Source: Acidimicrobiia bacterium (GTDB lineage Bacteria; Actinomycetota; Acidimicrobiia; Spongiisociales; Spongiisociaceae). From it: DNA of 51,138 nt. Numbering within the stretch: position 1 is the first letter of the stretch; the number at the start of each line of letters is the position of its first letter. The position numbers were made by a program, and so were the translations under genes. The stretch spans positions 1-51,138 of the forward strand of contig WTGW01000083.1 in the NCBI GenBank assembly GCA_011523395.1, read 5' to 3'. Below the pieces are notes generated by a model that saw only the letters and a program-made list of their open reading frames with translations, was not told where the DNA came from and searched no databases. Of the stretch, positions 1-9,910 are shown piece by piece.

Positions 1-228
1 CCCCAGGCCTTCCCGACCGGCGACATGCCCCCGCCGACCGGCTTGGAACGAACCTGGTTCGGAGACACCTGGCTCGAGACCCCGGTCTACCAGCGCTCGG
101 AGATCCCAAGGGCCGCGGAGCTAGCGGGTCCGGCGATCGTCCTGGAGGACGCATGCACCACCCTCGTGCCACCGAGCTGGACCGCCACGGTATCGGGGCA
201 CGGGCACCTCGTCCTGAATCGGTCGTGA
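1..228 (+). CDS. Hydantoinase A / 5-oxoprolinase-family protein, C-terminal fragment (5' end outside window)
   Basis: Frame is open from base 1; C-terminal sequence GPAIVLEDACTTLVPPSWTATVSGHGHLVL is typical of HyuA/oxoprolinase C-termini; hyuB lies downstream. Confidence 0.8.
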   Translation, partial: PQAFPTGDMPPPTGLERTWFGDTWLETPVYQRSEIPRAAELAGPAIVLEDACTTLVPPSWTATVSGHGHLVLNRS

Positions 229-338
229 AGTGACCACGTCTAGACCGCCCGCTGTACGATGAACGCGCACCCCGACCCCGTCCGAAGCGGAACCGGGTAT
301 CCGCACACGCGCAGTCCAGTCTTGGAGGTACGGAAACC

Positions 339-1082
339 ATGAGAATCCAGGTCATCAACCCGATGGGGGTTGACGTGTACAACCCGATGGTCGAGGAGGC
401 CATCGCCAGGGCCACCGCCCCCGACACGAAGGTCGAGGTCCGTTCGCTGATGGGCACCGGTGTCCCGGCCACCGCCTTCCTTCCGGCACACTCGCTCCTC
501 ATGAACCAGCTGCTCACCCAGATCGAGACGGCGGAACGGGACGGGTTCGACGCGGTAGTGGTCGCCTGCGCCGCCGACCCCGGCGTGGAGGACGCCAAGG
601 ACTTGGTCGACATCCCCGTGACCGGACCGATGGAGGCGGCAGTGGCGGCGGGTCGCGCCTTCGGCCAGATGGCGGTCATCTGCCCGCGAATCGAAAGCGG
701 CGAGGGTGAGAACCTTCCGCAGAACGCCAACTGGATCCGCCGGCTGATCCATCGTTACGGCGCCGAGTCCATCTTCGCCGGGGTGATCTCAGCCCCCAGC
801 GGCCATCCCCCGGCTGACGAGGTGAACCGGCTGCTGGCCGAGGATCCGCCGGGACTTCGGGCCGCCGTCCGGGCCGAGATGGAAGTCTCCGCCAAGACCA
901 CCGCGCTGGAAGCGGCGCAGCGGGCCTTCCGCGACCTTGACGCGGACGTGCTCTTCTTTGCCTGCACCCTGTGGTCGGGCCTGCTGGGCCCCATCCGCGA
1001 ACAGGTTCCGGTACGGGTCCTCGATCCGCTCATCACCCCCGTTCTCTACGCGGAGATGCTGGCCAGGACCGGGAGTAACTGA
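339..1082 (+). CDS. Asp/Glu/hydantoin racemase family protein
   Basis: 247 aa; MRIQVINPMG start, VVVACAADPGVEDAK and FFACTLWSGL segments as in the two-cysteine racemase family; RBS-like ggagg upstream. Confidence 0.8.
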   Translation: MRIQVINPMGVDVYNPMVEEAIARATAPDTKVEVRSLMGTGVPATAFLPAHSLLMNQLLTQIETAERDGFDAVVVACAADPGVEDAKDLVDIPVTGPMEAAVAAGRAFGQMAVICPRIESGEGENLPQNANWIRRLIHRYGAESIFAGVISAPSGHPPADEVNRLLAEDPPGLRAAVRAEMEVSAKTTALEAAQRAFRDLDADVLFFACTLWSGLLGPIREQVPVRVLDPLITPVLYAEMLARTGSN

Positions 1083-1184
1083 CAAGGCAACATCGAATCG
1101 GCCGCTTCCCGAGTTCCCGAGCATCGTTCGGTCATCGAACGGTTGGAGCGGTCGAGTAACAAACCCAACAAGGGAGGAAAGCAA

Positions 1185-2912
1185 ATGAACAAAACGAGAT
1201 CGGCTGTCCGGCTCCGCCTGATTGCCGTCTTCGCCGCGCTGGCGCTCGTCGTAGCCGCCTGTGGCTCGGACGACGCCGAGCCGGAGAGCGCGCCCGCGAC
1301 CACCGCTGCGCAAGCCACCACGGCCACGACGGCAGCGGCCGTCACCGAAGAGGCACCGGCCGAAGAAACGATGGAGGAGCCCGCAGAGGAGGCGCCGGCC
1401 GAAGAGCCGATGGAGGAGCGCGTGCTCACTATCGGAGTTCCCGGCGACATCGAGACTCTCGACCCGTGTTGCGCCAACTTCATCAGGGCCCACGAGGCGC
1501 TGCTGATGGTCTACGACGTTCCGGTGATCCACCCCATCGTGGAGCAGAACGGCGCCATGGTCGGGGATGCGGACAACCTACTGCCCCGCTACTTCGAGTC
1601 GTGGGTCGAGCATGACGACGGCCTTACCTTCACCATCAAGGTGCGGGAAGGCATGACGTTCGACGACGGCACTCCGATCACCGCCGAGACCGTTCGGTTC
1701 ATGATCGACCGCAACCTCAACACCCCCGGCGGTGGCGCATGGTTGCTCACCAACATCGCCTTCGTGACCAAGCCCCCGACCGTGATCGACGAGTACACCC
1801 TGGAGTTGGTCTCGGATCGGCGCAGCCCGATGGTGATGCAGTCCTTCTACATGTCCAGCTCGGCGGCGGTCGATCCCGCCGTGGTGGCGGCCAACGCTAC
1901 CGATGATGACCCCTGGGCGACCGAGTACATGGCGCGCAACGCCGACAACCCCAGCGGTCCTTACCGCCTGGTCAGCCGGACGCCCGACGAAGAGGTCGTG
2001 TTCGAAGCCAGGGACAACTACTGGGGCGGCCGTCCCGCCTACGACAGGATCGTTTGGAAGATCATCCCGTCACCCGCCGAGCGCGTCCAGCTGCTCAGGG
2101 CCGGAGTGATCGACCTGGCGGTCGGCCTCGGGACCGAGGAGTTCAATGCACTGGACGGGTCCGAGGGCGTGAAGGTCGTCCGGGCGCCATCCAAGAACAT
2201 GGCCTACGTGGGTATGAACAACTCGATCGCCCCCTTCGACGACGTAGCGGTCCGCCAGGCGGTCTCCTACGGCGTCGACTATGACGACATCCTTGAGAAC
2301 GTCTACAAGGGCGACGCCCGCCGCCTCCACGGGGCCATCCCCAACGGCTCGGCGGTCTCGCTGGGCGCCGAGGTCGGATACTTCCAGGACACCGCCAAGG
2401 CGCAGGAGCTTCTCGCCTCCAGCAGCTACGACGGAGGCACGGTGACCCTGTCGATCGACTCCGCCAAGGCGGAGCACCAGCTGATCGCGGTCCGCGTCCA
2501 GTCGGCGCTGCGCGAGATCGGCATGGACATTGAGATCGAAACCCTCCAGTCCCCCGTGTTCGCGGAGCGTAAGGTGGGCAAGCAGCTCCAGATGTTCGTG
2601 GACGAGCTGCTGGCCTGGATCGACGACCCGAACTACCAGCTGTCCCTGACCCTGGAGTCGGGAGTGTTCGGCAACTACGCCGACTACTCGAACGCCCGGG
2701 TCGACGAGATCATCACGGACGGCTGGGCGGAGCAAGACCCCGCCGCCCGTAGAGCGATCTTCGAGGAAGCCCAGAGGCTCATCTCCGAGGATGCTCCGTG
2801 GGTCTTCCTGGCGCAGCCGGACTTCAAGTTCGCCATGCGTGAGGATGTGGACGGATTCGTGCTGTACCCGAACGCCATACCTCGCTTCGCCGACCTTTAC
2901 CCGGCAGGCTGA
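1185..2912 (+). CDS. ABC transporter substrate-binding lipoprotein, family 5 (peptide/nickel type)
   Basis: Start reassigned to ATG 1185 after gggaggaaag; lipoprotein signal ALVVAACGSDD; LTIGVPGDIETLDP and AVSYGVDYDDI segments. Confidence 0.9.
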   Translation: MNKTRSAVRLRLIAVFAALALVVAACGSDDAEPESAPATTAAQATTATTAAAVTEEAPAEETMEEPAEEAPAEEPMEERVLTIGVPGDIETLDPCCANFIRAHEALLMVYDVPVIHPIVEQNGAMVGDADNLLPRYFESWVEHDDGLTFTIKVREGMTFDDGTPITAETVRFMIDRNLNTPGGGAWLLTNIAFVTKPPTVIDEYTLELVSDRRSPMVMQSFYMSSSAAVDPAVVAANATDDDPWATEYMARNADNPSGPYRLVSRTPDEEVVFEARDNYWGGRPAYDRIVWKIIPSPAERVQLLRAGVIDLAVGLGTEEFNALDGSEGVKVVRAPSKNMAYVGMNNSIAPFDDVAVRQAVSYGVDYDDILENVYKGDARRLHGAIPNGSAVSLGAEVGYFQDTAKAQELLASSSYDGGTVTLSIDSAKAEHQLIAVRVQSALREIGMDIEIETLQSPVFAERKVGKQLQMFVDELLAWIDDPNYQLSLTLESGVFGNYADYSNARVDEIITDGWAEQDPAARRAIFEEAQRLISEDAPWVFLAQPDFKFAMREDVDGFVLYPNAIPRFADLYPAG

Positions 2913-2936
2913 TCGAGGATCACCTAAGTGGTCTAG

Positions 2937-2968
2937 GAGGGTGCGCGGATACCCATCCGCGCACCCTC
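2937..2968 (+). terminator. Perfect 14-bp stem-loop between substrate-binding protein and permease genes
   Basis: GAGGGTGCGCGGAT-ACCC-ATCCGCGCACCCTC; no T-tract follows. Confidence 0.7.
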
Positions 2969-3005
2969 TGAGGACCAGAAAGAGGAACCAACCGAGGGAG
3001 AGGGT

Positions 3006-4013
3006 ATGCACCTCGCCGTCTACGTGCTTCGCCGGCTGGCTTACATGCTGGTGGCGCTATTCGGCGTGTCGCTGGTCGCCTTCGTGGTGACCAGGTTGCT
3101 ACCCGGTAACCCCGCTTACATGATCGTGGGGGTGATGGCCGACGAGTCCACGGTGACAGCGGTCACCGAGCGGCTCGGCCTCGACCTCCCGATCCACGAG
3201 CAGTACTTCCGCTACATCCAGCAGCTGGCGTCCGGCGACCTGGGCGACAGCTGGCGGACCCGCAATCCGGTCACTACCGACATCGGGGCCCGCTGGCCGG
3301 CCACCATCGAGCTCGGCAGCGCCGCCCTGATCCTTGCTCTGGCGTGGTCGGTCCCCCTGGGGATCGTCTCGGCATTGCGGAGGCGTTCCTTCTCCGATCG
3401 CCTGGCCAACACATTGTCGGGCTTCGGAGTGTCGATACCCGAGTTCTTCCTCGGCATGATCCTCCTGCTGGTGTTCTTCGCAACGCTGGAGTGGGCGCCC
3501 CCCGCCCTCGGACGGACGCTGGGGGACGTCCCGCCCCACACGACCGGTTTCTACACGGTCGACGCCATCCTGGCCGGTGACTGGGAGGCGTTCAAGGATG
3601 CCGCAGTACAGATGATCCTGCCCGCGGTGACGCTGGCGGTGACCGTGGGAGCGCCCATGGTGAGGGTCACCCGCGGGTTCATGCGCGAGACGATGGCCTC
3701 CCATCACATCCGATCCGCCCGGGCGCTGGGCGTGCCCGAACGATCCATCGTGCTCCGCCACGCGCTCCCCAACGTGCTGCTTCCCGTCTCCACGATGGGG
3801 GCGATCATGTACGGCTACCTGCTGGGCGGGACCGTGCTCGTCGAATTCGTGTTCGCCCGACCGGGCATCGGCAAGTACGCCATCGACTCCATCAGCGAGT
3901 CCGACTTCGCCCCGGTGCTGGCGGCCGTACTACTGAGCGCCCTCTCGTACCTGCTGGTGTACCTGATCATGGACATCCTGCACTTCGTGATCGACCCGAG
4001 GACCAGGACATGA
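3006..4013 (+). CDS. ABC transporter permease, DppB-like
   Basis: 335 aa; LAVYVLRRLAYMLVALFGVSLVAFVVTRLLPGNPA N-terminus; multi-TM; binding-protein-dependent permease motif. Confidence 0.92.
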   Translation: MHLAVYVLRRLAYMLVALFGVSLVAFVVTRLLPGNPAYMIVGVMADESTVTAVTERLGLDLPIHEQYFRYIQQLASGDLGDSWRTRNPVTTDIGARWPATIELGSAALILALAWSVPLGIVSALRRRSFSDRLANTLSGFGVSIPEFFLGMILLLVFFATLEWAPPALGRTLGDVPPHTTGFYTVDAILAGDWEAFKDAAVQMILPAVTLAVTVGAPMVRVTRGFMRETMASHHIRSARALGVPERSIVLRHALPNVLLPVSTMGAIMYGYLLGGTVLVEFVFARPGIGKYAIDSISESDFAPVLAAVLLSALSYLLVYLIMDILHFVIDPRTRT

Positions 4014-4876
4014 CCGCCCGGGCGTTGCCGGACCGCAGGACACCCACGCGCGGTCGGTCGGGGAGGTTGGTACGCAAGGTGTTCCGAACGCCGGCCTATC
4101 TCTCCATGGCGATCATCGTGCTGGTAGCGCTCGTCGGACCCTTCCTCGTCAGGGACCCGCTGGGCTTCCTGGGTGGCACGCTGACCGCCCCTTCGGCCGA
4201 GTTCTGGTTCGGGACCGACCAGTTCGGTAGGGATATCTTCGCCCGGGTGGTCCATGCCGCCCGCCTCGACCTCTGGGTAGGCCTGATCGCGGCTGCGCTA
4301 GCCGTCGTCGTGGGGATGCCACTGGGCGCCCTGGGCGCCTACCGGGGAGGCACCTTCGACGCGCTGCTGCTGCGGGTCTCGGAGTCGTTCCAAGCCTTCC
4401 CCACCCTGCTGCTGGCCCTCGGGATCGTGGCCGCCCTGGGTCCCAGCATTCCGATCCTGATCATGGTCATCGCCATGGTGAACGTCCCCGTCTATCTCCG
4501 CCTCACCCGGAGCGCAGTGAAACCCCTGGTCGACTCGGACTTCGTGCTGGCGGCGCGGTGCGCGGGCAAGAGCCAGGCCACCATCCTGCGGCGCCACATC
4601 CTGCCCAACGTGTCGGAGATCGTGTTCGCCCAGTTCTCGGTGAACGTGGCGTGGGCGATACAGATCCTGGCCGCTCTGAGCTTCGTCGGGCTCGGCGTCA
4701 AGCTCCCGACCGCCGAATGGGGCGCCATGGTGCGGGACGGCATCGACTACATGTACTACGGACAGTGGTGGATCTCTCTCTTCCCAGGGCTGGCCATCCT
4801 GGCCACCGTCCTGACCCTCAACTACCTGTCCGACGAGATCAGGCACGGGCAACGCGACTCGATCGGGAACCGATGA
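4010..4876 (+). CDS. ABC transporter permease, DppC-like
   Basis: 288 aa; FWFGTDQFGRDIFARVVHAAR; 4-bp ATGA overlap with the upstream permease gene. Confidence 0.92.
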   Translation: MTARALPDRRTPTRGRSGRLVRKVFRTPAYLSMAIIVLVALVGPFLVRDPLGFLGGTLTAPSAEFWFGTDQFGRDIFARVVHAARLDLWVGLIAAALAVVVGMPLGALGAYRGGTFDALLLRVSESFQAFPTLLLALGIVAALGPSIPILIMVIAMVNVPVYLRLTRSAVKPLVDSDFVLAARCAGKSQATILRRHILPNVSEIVFAQFSVNVAWAIQILAALSFVGLGVKLPTAEWGAMVRDGIDYMYYGQWWISLFPGLAILATVLTLNYLSDEIRHGQRDSIGNR

Positions 4877-5859
4877 CCGGCAGCCCCGCCTCCCCGACAA
4901 CGGAGGCTCCTCCCCTCCTCGACATCGAGAACCTCGCGGTCGGGTTCCGCACCGGCACGGAGGACGCTTCCATGCCACTCCAGGGTGTGAACCTGCGGGT
5001 GCCGCGCTCCAGCCGCATGTCGTTGGTCGGGGAGTCCGGATCGGGCAAGAGCCTCACCGCGGCCGCAGTCATCGGGATGCTCCCGGAGGGGGCAGTAATC
5101 CTGAGAGGATCGATCCGGCTGGACGGCGAGGAACTGATCGGCGCTTCGAAGCGGCGCTTGCGTGATCTGCGCGGCCCCCAGATCGCCATCATGTTCCAGA
5201 ACCCCAGAGCCTCTCTCAACCCGGTCCTGACCGTCGGAGGCCAGATCGCAGAGGTCATCCGCACCCACTCTGACGCCGGGCGACGCGACAGCCATCTCCG
5301 AGCCATCGACCTGCTCGACCAGATGGGAGTTCCCGACGCCCGCCGGCGAGCCGGCGACTACGTCCACCAGTACTCGGGAGGGATGGCCCAGCGGGCGGCC
5401 CTCGCCATGGCACTCTCCTGCCAACCGGACCTCCTCATCGCCGACGAACCCACCACCGGGCTCGACGCCACCCTCCAGCAACAGGTACTCGAGTTGGTGG
5501 TGGAACAGGTATCGGACCGGGGCGCGTCGCTGCTCCTGATCACCCACGACATCGCCATCGCCCGCCAGACCTGCGAACGCACCGCGGTGATGTACGCGGG
5601 GAGGGTCATGGAGAGCGGACCGACGGCGTCGGTGACCTCCTCCCCCGCCAATCCCTACACCACGGCATTGCTGCGGGCCTTCTCCACCGTGGACGAGGGA
5701 CGGATGTACGCCATCCCGGGGACCGTTCCCACCCTCTTGGACCCGCTCGTCGAGTGCCCCTTCGCCAGCCGCTGCCCGGAGGTCGGTGAGGAGTGCCGTG
5801 ATGGAGTGCCGGAGCTCCGGACAATCGCAGACCGGGAGGTGGCATGCGTGAAGGCGTGA
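4873..5859 (+). CDS. ABC transporter ATP-binding protein, DppD-like
   Basis: Walker A GESGSGKS, YSGGMAQR signature, LLIADEPTTGLD; start ATG 4873 overlaps the previous stop. Confidence 0.92.
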   Translation: MTGSPASPTTEAPPLLDIENLAVGFRTGTEDASMPLQGVNLRVPRSSRMSLVGESGSGKSLTAAAVIGMLPEGAVILRGSIRLDGEELIGASKRRLRDLRGPQIAIMFQNPRASLNPVLTVGGQIAEVIRTHSDAGRRDSHLRAIDLLDQMGVPDARRRAGDYVHQYSGGMAQRAALAMALSCQPDLLIADEPTTGLDATLQQQVLELVVEQVSDRGASLLLITHDIAIARQTCERTAVMYAGRVMESGPTASVTSSPANPYTTALLRAFSTVDEGRMYAIPGTVPTLLDPLVECPFASRCPEVGEECRDGVPELRTIADREVACVKA

Positions 5860-6869
5860 ACTCCCCGCTCCTCGAAGTCCGTGACCTGGTCAAGGACTAC
5901 TTATCCCGCGACGCCAAGCTCCGCCAGCGGGTGGTGAGAGCGGTGGACGGCGTTAGCTTCGAGGTCTGGCCGTCCGAGACCTTTGCCATCGTCGGCGAGT
6001 CGGGATCGGGCAAGTCGACGGTGGGCAGGGTGATCCTCAAGCTGACCGATGCCACCGACGGCCACGTGTCGCTGCTGGGCGAGGACATCCTGGATCTGGG
6101 CGAGAAGCAGTTCCGGCCCATGCGGACGAACCTGCAGATGGTGTTCCAGGATCCCCTGGCGGCCTTCGACCCGAGGGCGACGATCCGGTCCAGCCTCCGC
6201 GAGTTCGCCGAGTTCGGAGGGGAGCGCACGCCCGCCCAGCAGGACCAGGCCATCGAAGAGGCCATCCGCAACGTCGGCCTGTCTCCCGAGATCGCCGACC
6301 GGCGCCCGGCCGAGGTCAGCGGAGGCCAGCTGCAGAGGCTGAGCGTGGCCCGCTCCCTGCTGGTCGAACCCCGGTTGCTGTTCCTGGACGAACCCACCTC
6401 CTCGCTGGACGTGTCCATCCGGGGCCAGATCGTCAACCTGCTCACCGGTCTCCAGGAAACCGCCCAACTGGCCTACCTGCTGGTGGCACACGACCTCCGG
6501 GTGGTGTACGCCATGGCCCACCGGGTGGCGGTGATGTACCTCGGCCAGTTCGTCGAGATCGGCACCCGGGATCAGGTCTACCGCCAAGCCGCCCACCCCT
6601 ACACCCGTGGCCTGCTGGAGGCCGCCCAGCTCGAGGAACCGGGGCACATGGGGGAGCCGGTACGCCTGTCCGGCGAGATCAGCACCGACCACCTGGGCTC
6701 GCCCGGATGCCGTTTGATGCCGAGATGTCCGTTCTCGGAGTCGAAGTGCGCCGAGCCCCAGCCCCTGCGGGAGACCCGTACCGGTCAGCTGGTCCGGTGC
6801 TGGAAGGCGGTCGAAGCGCCCGTTTCCATAGGATTACCCGAGCCGCCCTCACCGGGCGATAGGAGTTAG
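5844..6869 (+). CDS. ABC transporter ATP-binding protein, DppF-like
   Basis: GESGSGKST, VSGGQLQRLSVAR, LLFLDEPTSSLD. Confidence 0.92.
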   Translation: MREGVNSPLLEVRDLVKDYLSRDAKLRQRVVRAVDGVSFEVWPSETFAIVGESGSGKSTVGRVILKLTDATDGHVSLLGEDILDLGEKQFRPMRTNLQMVFQDPLAAFDPRATIRSSLREFAEFGGERTPAQQDQAIEEAIRNVGLSPEIADRRPAEVSGGQLQRLSVARSLLVEPRLLFLDEPTSSLDVSIRGQIVNLLTGLQETAQLAYLLVAHDLRVVYAMAHRVAVMYLGQFVEIGTRDQVYRQAAHPYTRGLLEAAQLEEPGHMGEPVRLSGEISTDHLGSPGCRLMPRCPFSESKCAEPQPLRETRTGQLVRCWKAVEAPVSIGLPEPPSPGDRS

Positions 6870-6873
6870 AACC

Positions 6874-8505
6874 ATGTACGTAGACCCGGTCACCGTCGAG
6901 GTGATCCGCAACGCCTTCATCTCGATCGCGTCCCAGATGAACAACAACCTGGCCCGCTCCGCCTACACCCCCATCATCTACGAGATGAAGGACTGCTCGG
7001 TCGGCCTCTTCGACGCCCGCGGCAACCTGCTCGGGCAGGCGCCCGGGTTGCCCATCTTCCTCGGGAGTCTCGAAGCCGCCATCGACGCCACGCTCGAGCA
7101 TATGGGCGGCGCGGAGACCTGCCGGCCCGGTGACGTCTACGCGGTCAACGACAGCTACATGGTCGGCAGCCACCTCAACGACGTCAACGTGATCTCGCCC
7201 ATCTTCCACAGCGGGGAACTGGTCGGCTTCGGCGCCACCAAGGCCCACTGGCTGGACATCGGCGCCAAGGATCCCGGCCAGGCGATGGACTCCACCTCCA
7301 TCTACCAGGAGGGCTACCGGATCGCGCCCGTCCACCTCTACCGGGAGGGCAAGCCCGAACGGGGGATGCTCGACTTCCTGACCCGCAACAGCCGCCTGCC
7401 CCGCTCGATCTGGGGTGACATGCACGCCCAGATCGCCGCCTGCCGGACCGGGGAGCGCGGGCTCGCCGAGCTGATCGACCGCTTCGGCCTGGACACGGTG
7501 ACCGCCGCCGCCGAGGTCATCTTCGACCAGTGCGAACGCCTCGATCGCGAGGCGGTGGCATCCATCCCTGACGGGGTGTACGAGACCGACGGCGAGATGG
7601 ACAGCTGGGGGCCGGGCGGCGATCCGGTGTACGTCAAGGTGGTGGTGACGGTGGAGGGCGAGGAGATCAGGGTCGACCTGGACGGGTCGGCGCCGATGAC
7701 TCCCGGTTGCATGAACTGCGGACTTGCCCAGACCGAGGCGGCGGCCAATCTGGCCTTCAAGATGCTGATCAACTCCGACGTCCCGGTCACAGCAGGCACC
7801 TTCCGCAACCTCACGCTGAGCGCACCGGAGGCTTCCGTGTTCGACGCCCGGGAGCCGGCCGCCTGCCAGTACTACTACCCCCACCTCGGGATGATGATCG
7901 ACCTGTTCATCCGGGCCCTGGCGCCGGCGGTCCCCGAACGGGTGGTGGCGGGCCAGGCCGCCGACCCGATGAACGTCCTGTTCAGCGGCCCCAACCCGCG
8001 GACGGGCGAGGACTTCGTGGTGGGAGAGGCCACCGCGGTCGGCTGGGGCGCCTACCAGGGCGGCGACGGCACCAATGGGCTCATCAACTACGGAGGCGGC
8101 GACCTGAAGAACATCCCGGTCGAGGTCATGGAGTCCCGCTACCCGATCCGGGTCCACCAGTACTCGGTATGGCCCGATTCGGGCGGCCGGGGCAGGTGGC
8201 GGGGCGGCCTGGGTGTGCTGCGGGACTACGAGGTCCTGGCCGACGACATTACCGTTTCGACCTGGTTCGAGCGCACCAGAACGCCCGCCTGGGGCTTGTT
8301 CGGCGGCGAGGACGGGGCGGCCACCAACGTCACGTTGACCGCGGACGGAGAGACGGTTCCCCTGCTCAAGGCGAACCAGATACCGGCGCCGAAGGGATCG
8401 CGGCTCCATGTGGCCACCGGCGGAGGTGGGGGCTACGGCGTCCCGGAGGAGCGAGATCCCGAGTTGGCCGCCCAGGACGCGATCGACGGCTACTCGACCG
8501 GATAA
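6874..8505 (+). CDS. Hydantoinase B / N-methylhydantoinase subunit B family
   Basis: 543 aa; DPVTVEVIRNAF start, PGDVYAVNDSYMVGSHLNDV, SGGRGRWRGGLG. Confidence 0.92.
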   Translation: MYVDPVTVEVIRNAFISIASQMNNNLARSAYTPIIYEMKDCSVGLFDARGNLLGQAPGLPIFLGSLEAAIDATLEHMGGAETCRPGDVYAVNDSYMVGSHLNDVNVISPIFHSGELVGFGATKAHWLDIGAKDPGQAMDSTSIYQEGYRIAPVHLYREGKPERGMLDFLTRNSRLPRSIWGDMHAQIAACRTGERGLAELIDRFGLDTVTAAAEVIFDQCERLDREAVASIPDGVYETDGEMDSWGPGGDPVYVKVVVTVEGEEIRVDLDGSAPMTPGCMNCGLAQTEAAANLAFKMLINSDVPVTAGTFRNLTLSAPEASVFDAREPAACQYYYPHLGMMIDLFIRALAPAVPERVVAGQAADPMNVLFSGPNPRTGEDFVVGEATAVGWGAYQGGDGTNGLINYGGGDLKNIPVEVMESRYPIRVHQYSVWPDSGGRGRWRGGLGVLRDYEVLADDITVSTWFERTRTPAWGLFGGEDGAATNVTLTADGETVPLLKANQIPAPKGSRLHVATGGGGGYGVPEERDPELAAQDAIDGYSTG

Positions 8506-9704
8506 TGTCCGGCGTCCACGCCCCGACCCCCCCTCTCCGGATCCGGGGCGTGTCCTGGCTCGACACCGCCACCGGCGAGTCACAGACGCGTGACCTGTTT
8601 ATCCGGGACGGCGCCATCCTGGCCGGAGACAGCAGCGCGGGGAGAACGGTGGACGGATCGGGCCTGCATGCCATGTTCGGCCTGTGGGACTGCCATGCCC
8701 ACGCCGGCGGGCTCATGTACGACCCGGACGCCACCGGCTACTTCGAGGCGGCTCCCGACCGGACGATCAGAGCCGGGGAGAACTTCCGCCAGGCGGCGGA
8801 GATGGGCGTCACCGGGGTGCGGTGCGTGGACGAGGCCGACGACCTGGACCTGGCCTGGGGCCGGGCCTACGCTGCCGGCACCACCCTAGGACCCCGGGTG
8901 ACCGGGGCCGGGCGAGGCGTCCGAACCACTGGCGGCCACGGTACCGCCTTTCCCCGGATCTACACCCAGATGGGCACCGAACTAGTGGTCGACGGGCCCG
9001 ATGCGATGGCCCGGGCGGTCCGGAGGCAGGTCGAGCGGGGCGCCCAGTGGATCAAGATCATGCTGACCGGCGGCCTCTACAGCCCGTTCGAGGCCGCCGA
9101 CGAGGGCCAGTTCACCGACGCCGAGCTGGCCACCCTGATGGAGGTGGCCAACCAGCGCCACATACCGGTGGCGGCCCACTGCGGGGGGAACGAGCCCGCC
9201 ATCGCCTTCTCGGAGCTGGGCGGGCGCTCCATCGAGCACGGATACATGCTCGACGAGAGAGCCGCGGCGGTGATGGCCCGGAACGGCACCTGGCTGGTGC
9301 CCACCATCGGCGTGACCCACGACCAGGAGTACATCCAGAGCCAGGGCTGGCCCGAGCATGCCGCTAACCGGTCCCGTGAGCTGATGCCCGTCCACGCCGC
9401 CGCCCTCCAGGCCTGCATCGAGGCGGGCGTCCGGATCGCGGTGGGTGCCGACCTGAACCCGATCGGTCCCCGCTTCCATCGGGAACTCGAGATGCTGGAG
9501 AGGGCCGGCATGGACAGGCGGTCCGTCCTCCACGCCGCCTCGGTGGGCGGGCGGGCGCTCAACGGCTTCGGCGACTGCTCGACTCCCGATCCGGGCGCGG
9601 TAGCCGACCTGATCCTGGTGGAGGAGAACCCCATGTCGTCGCTGGAGACGCTACGGGATCCCGTTCTCGTGGTCACCCATGGCCGCGTGGTCTACACACG
9701 CTGA
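8505..9704 (+). CDS. Amidohydrolase family protein (imidazolonepropionase/prolidase-like)
   Basis: ATG 8505 overlaps hyuB stop; HAMFGLWDCHAHAG metal motif, AAHCGGNEPAI, GADLNPIGPR. Confidence 0.85.
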   Translation: MSGVHAPTPPLRIRGVSWLDTATGESQTRDLFIRDGAILAGDSSAGRTVDGSGLHAMFGLWDCHAHAGGLMYDPDATGYFEAAPDRTIRAGENFRQAAEMGVTGVRCVDEADDLDLAWGRAYAAGTTLGPRVTGAGRGVRTTGGHGTAFPRIYTQMGTELVVDGPDAMARAVRRQVERGAQWIKIMLTGGLYSPFEAADEGQFTDAELATLMEVANQRHIPVAAHCGGNEPAIAFSELGGRSIEHGYMLDERAAAVMARNGTWLVPTIGVTHDQEYIQSQGWPEHAANRSRELMPVHAAALQACIEAGVRIAVGADLNPIGPRFHRELEMLERAGMDRRSVLHAASVGGRALNGFGDCSTPDPGAVADLILVEENPMSSLETLRDPVLVVTHGRVVYTR

Positions 9705-9800
9705 CTCCCAGGATCCTCCAGTTCGGAGCCGGCCGGCCGTGTTGCAGCTCGCGTCATTCCCGCCACCGGCTCGCCGCGGGTGATACACTTAGCCCGAAGA

Positions 9801-9860
9801 CAGCGCCGATTTGATCAGTCAGCTTGCGGGCGCTCTAGAAGAACAGCTAAAGCGACCGGG
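9801..9860 (+). ncRNA. SAM-II (SAM-alpha) riboswitch aptamer
   Basis: P1 AGCGCC(9802-9807)/GGCGCT(9829-9834); GCGC-C-GATTT, CTTGC-GG-GCGC, and an 11-nt linker before GCTAAA, as in the Sargasso metX SAM-II aptamer recalled from memory; sits upstream of a methionine-cycle gene. Confidence 0.87.
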
Positions 9861-9882
9861 CACTTCCACAGGAAGAGTTCAT

Positions 9883-9910
9883 GGGGCCGCAGAAGCTGGG
9901 CGGCCCCTTT
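9883..9910 (+). terminator. Intrinsic-terminator-like hairpin downstream of the SAM-II aptamer
   Basis: GGGGCCGC-agaagctgg-GCGGCCCC followed by TTTCTC. Confidence 0.65.

Noticed and set aside
6679-8583. 634-aa minus-strand ORF
   Set aside because: Exactly antisense to hydantoinase B; translation is His/Arg/Gly/Asp-rich with no domain signature, typical of GC-rich shadow ORFs.
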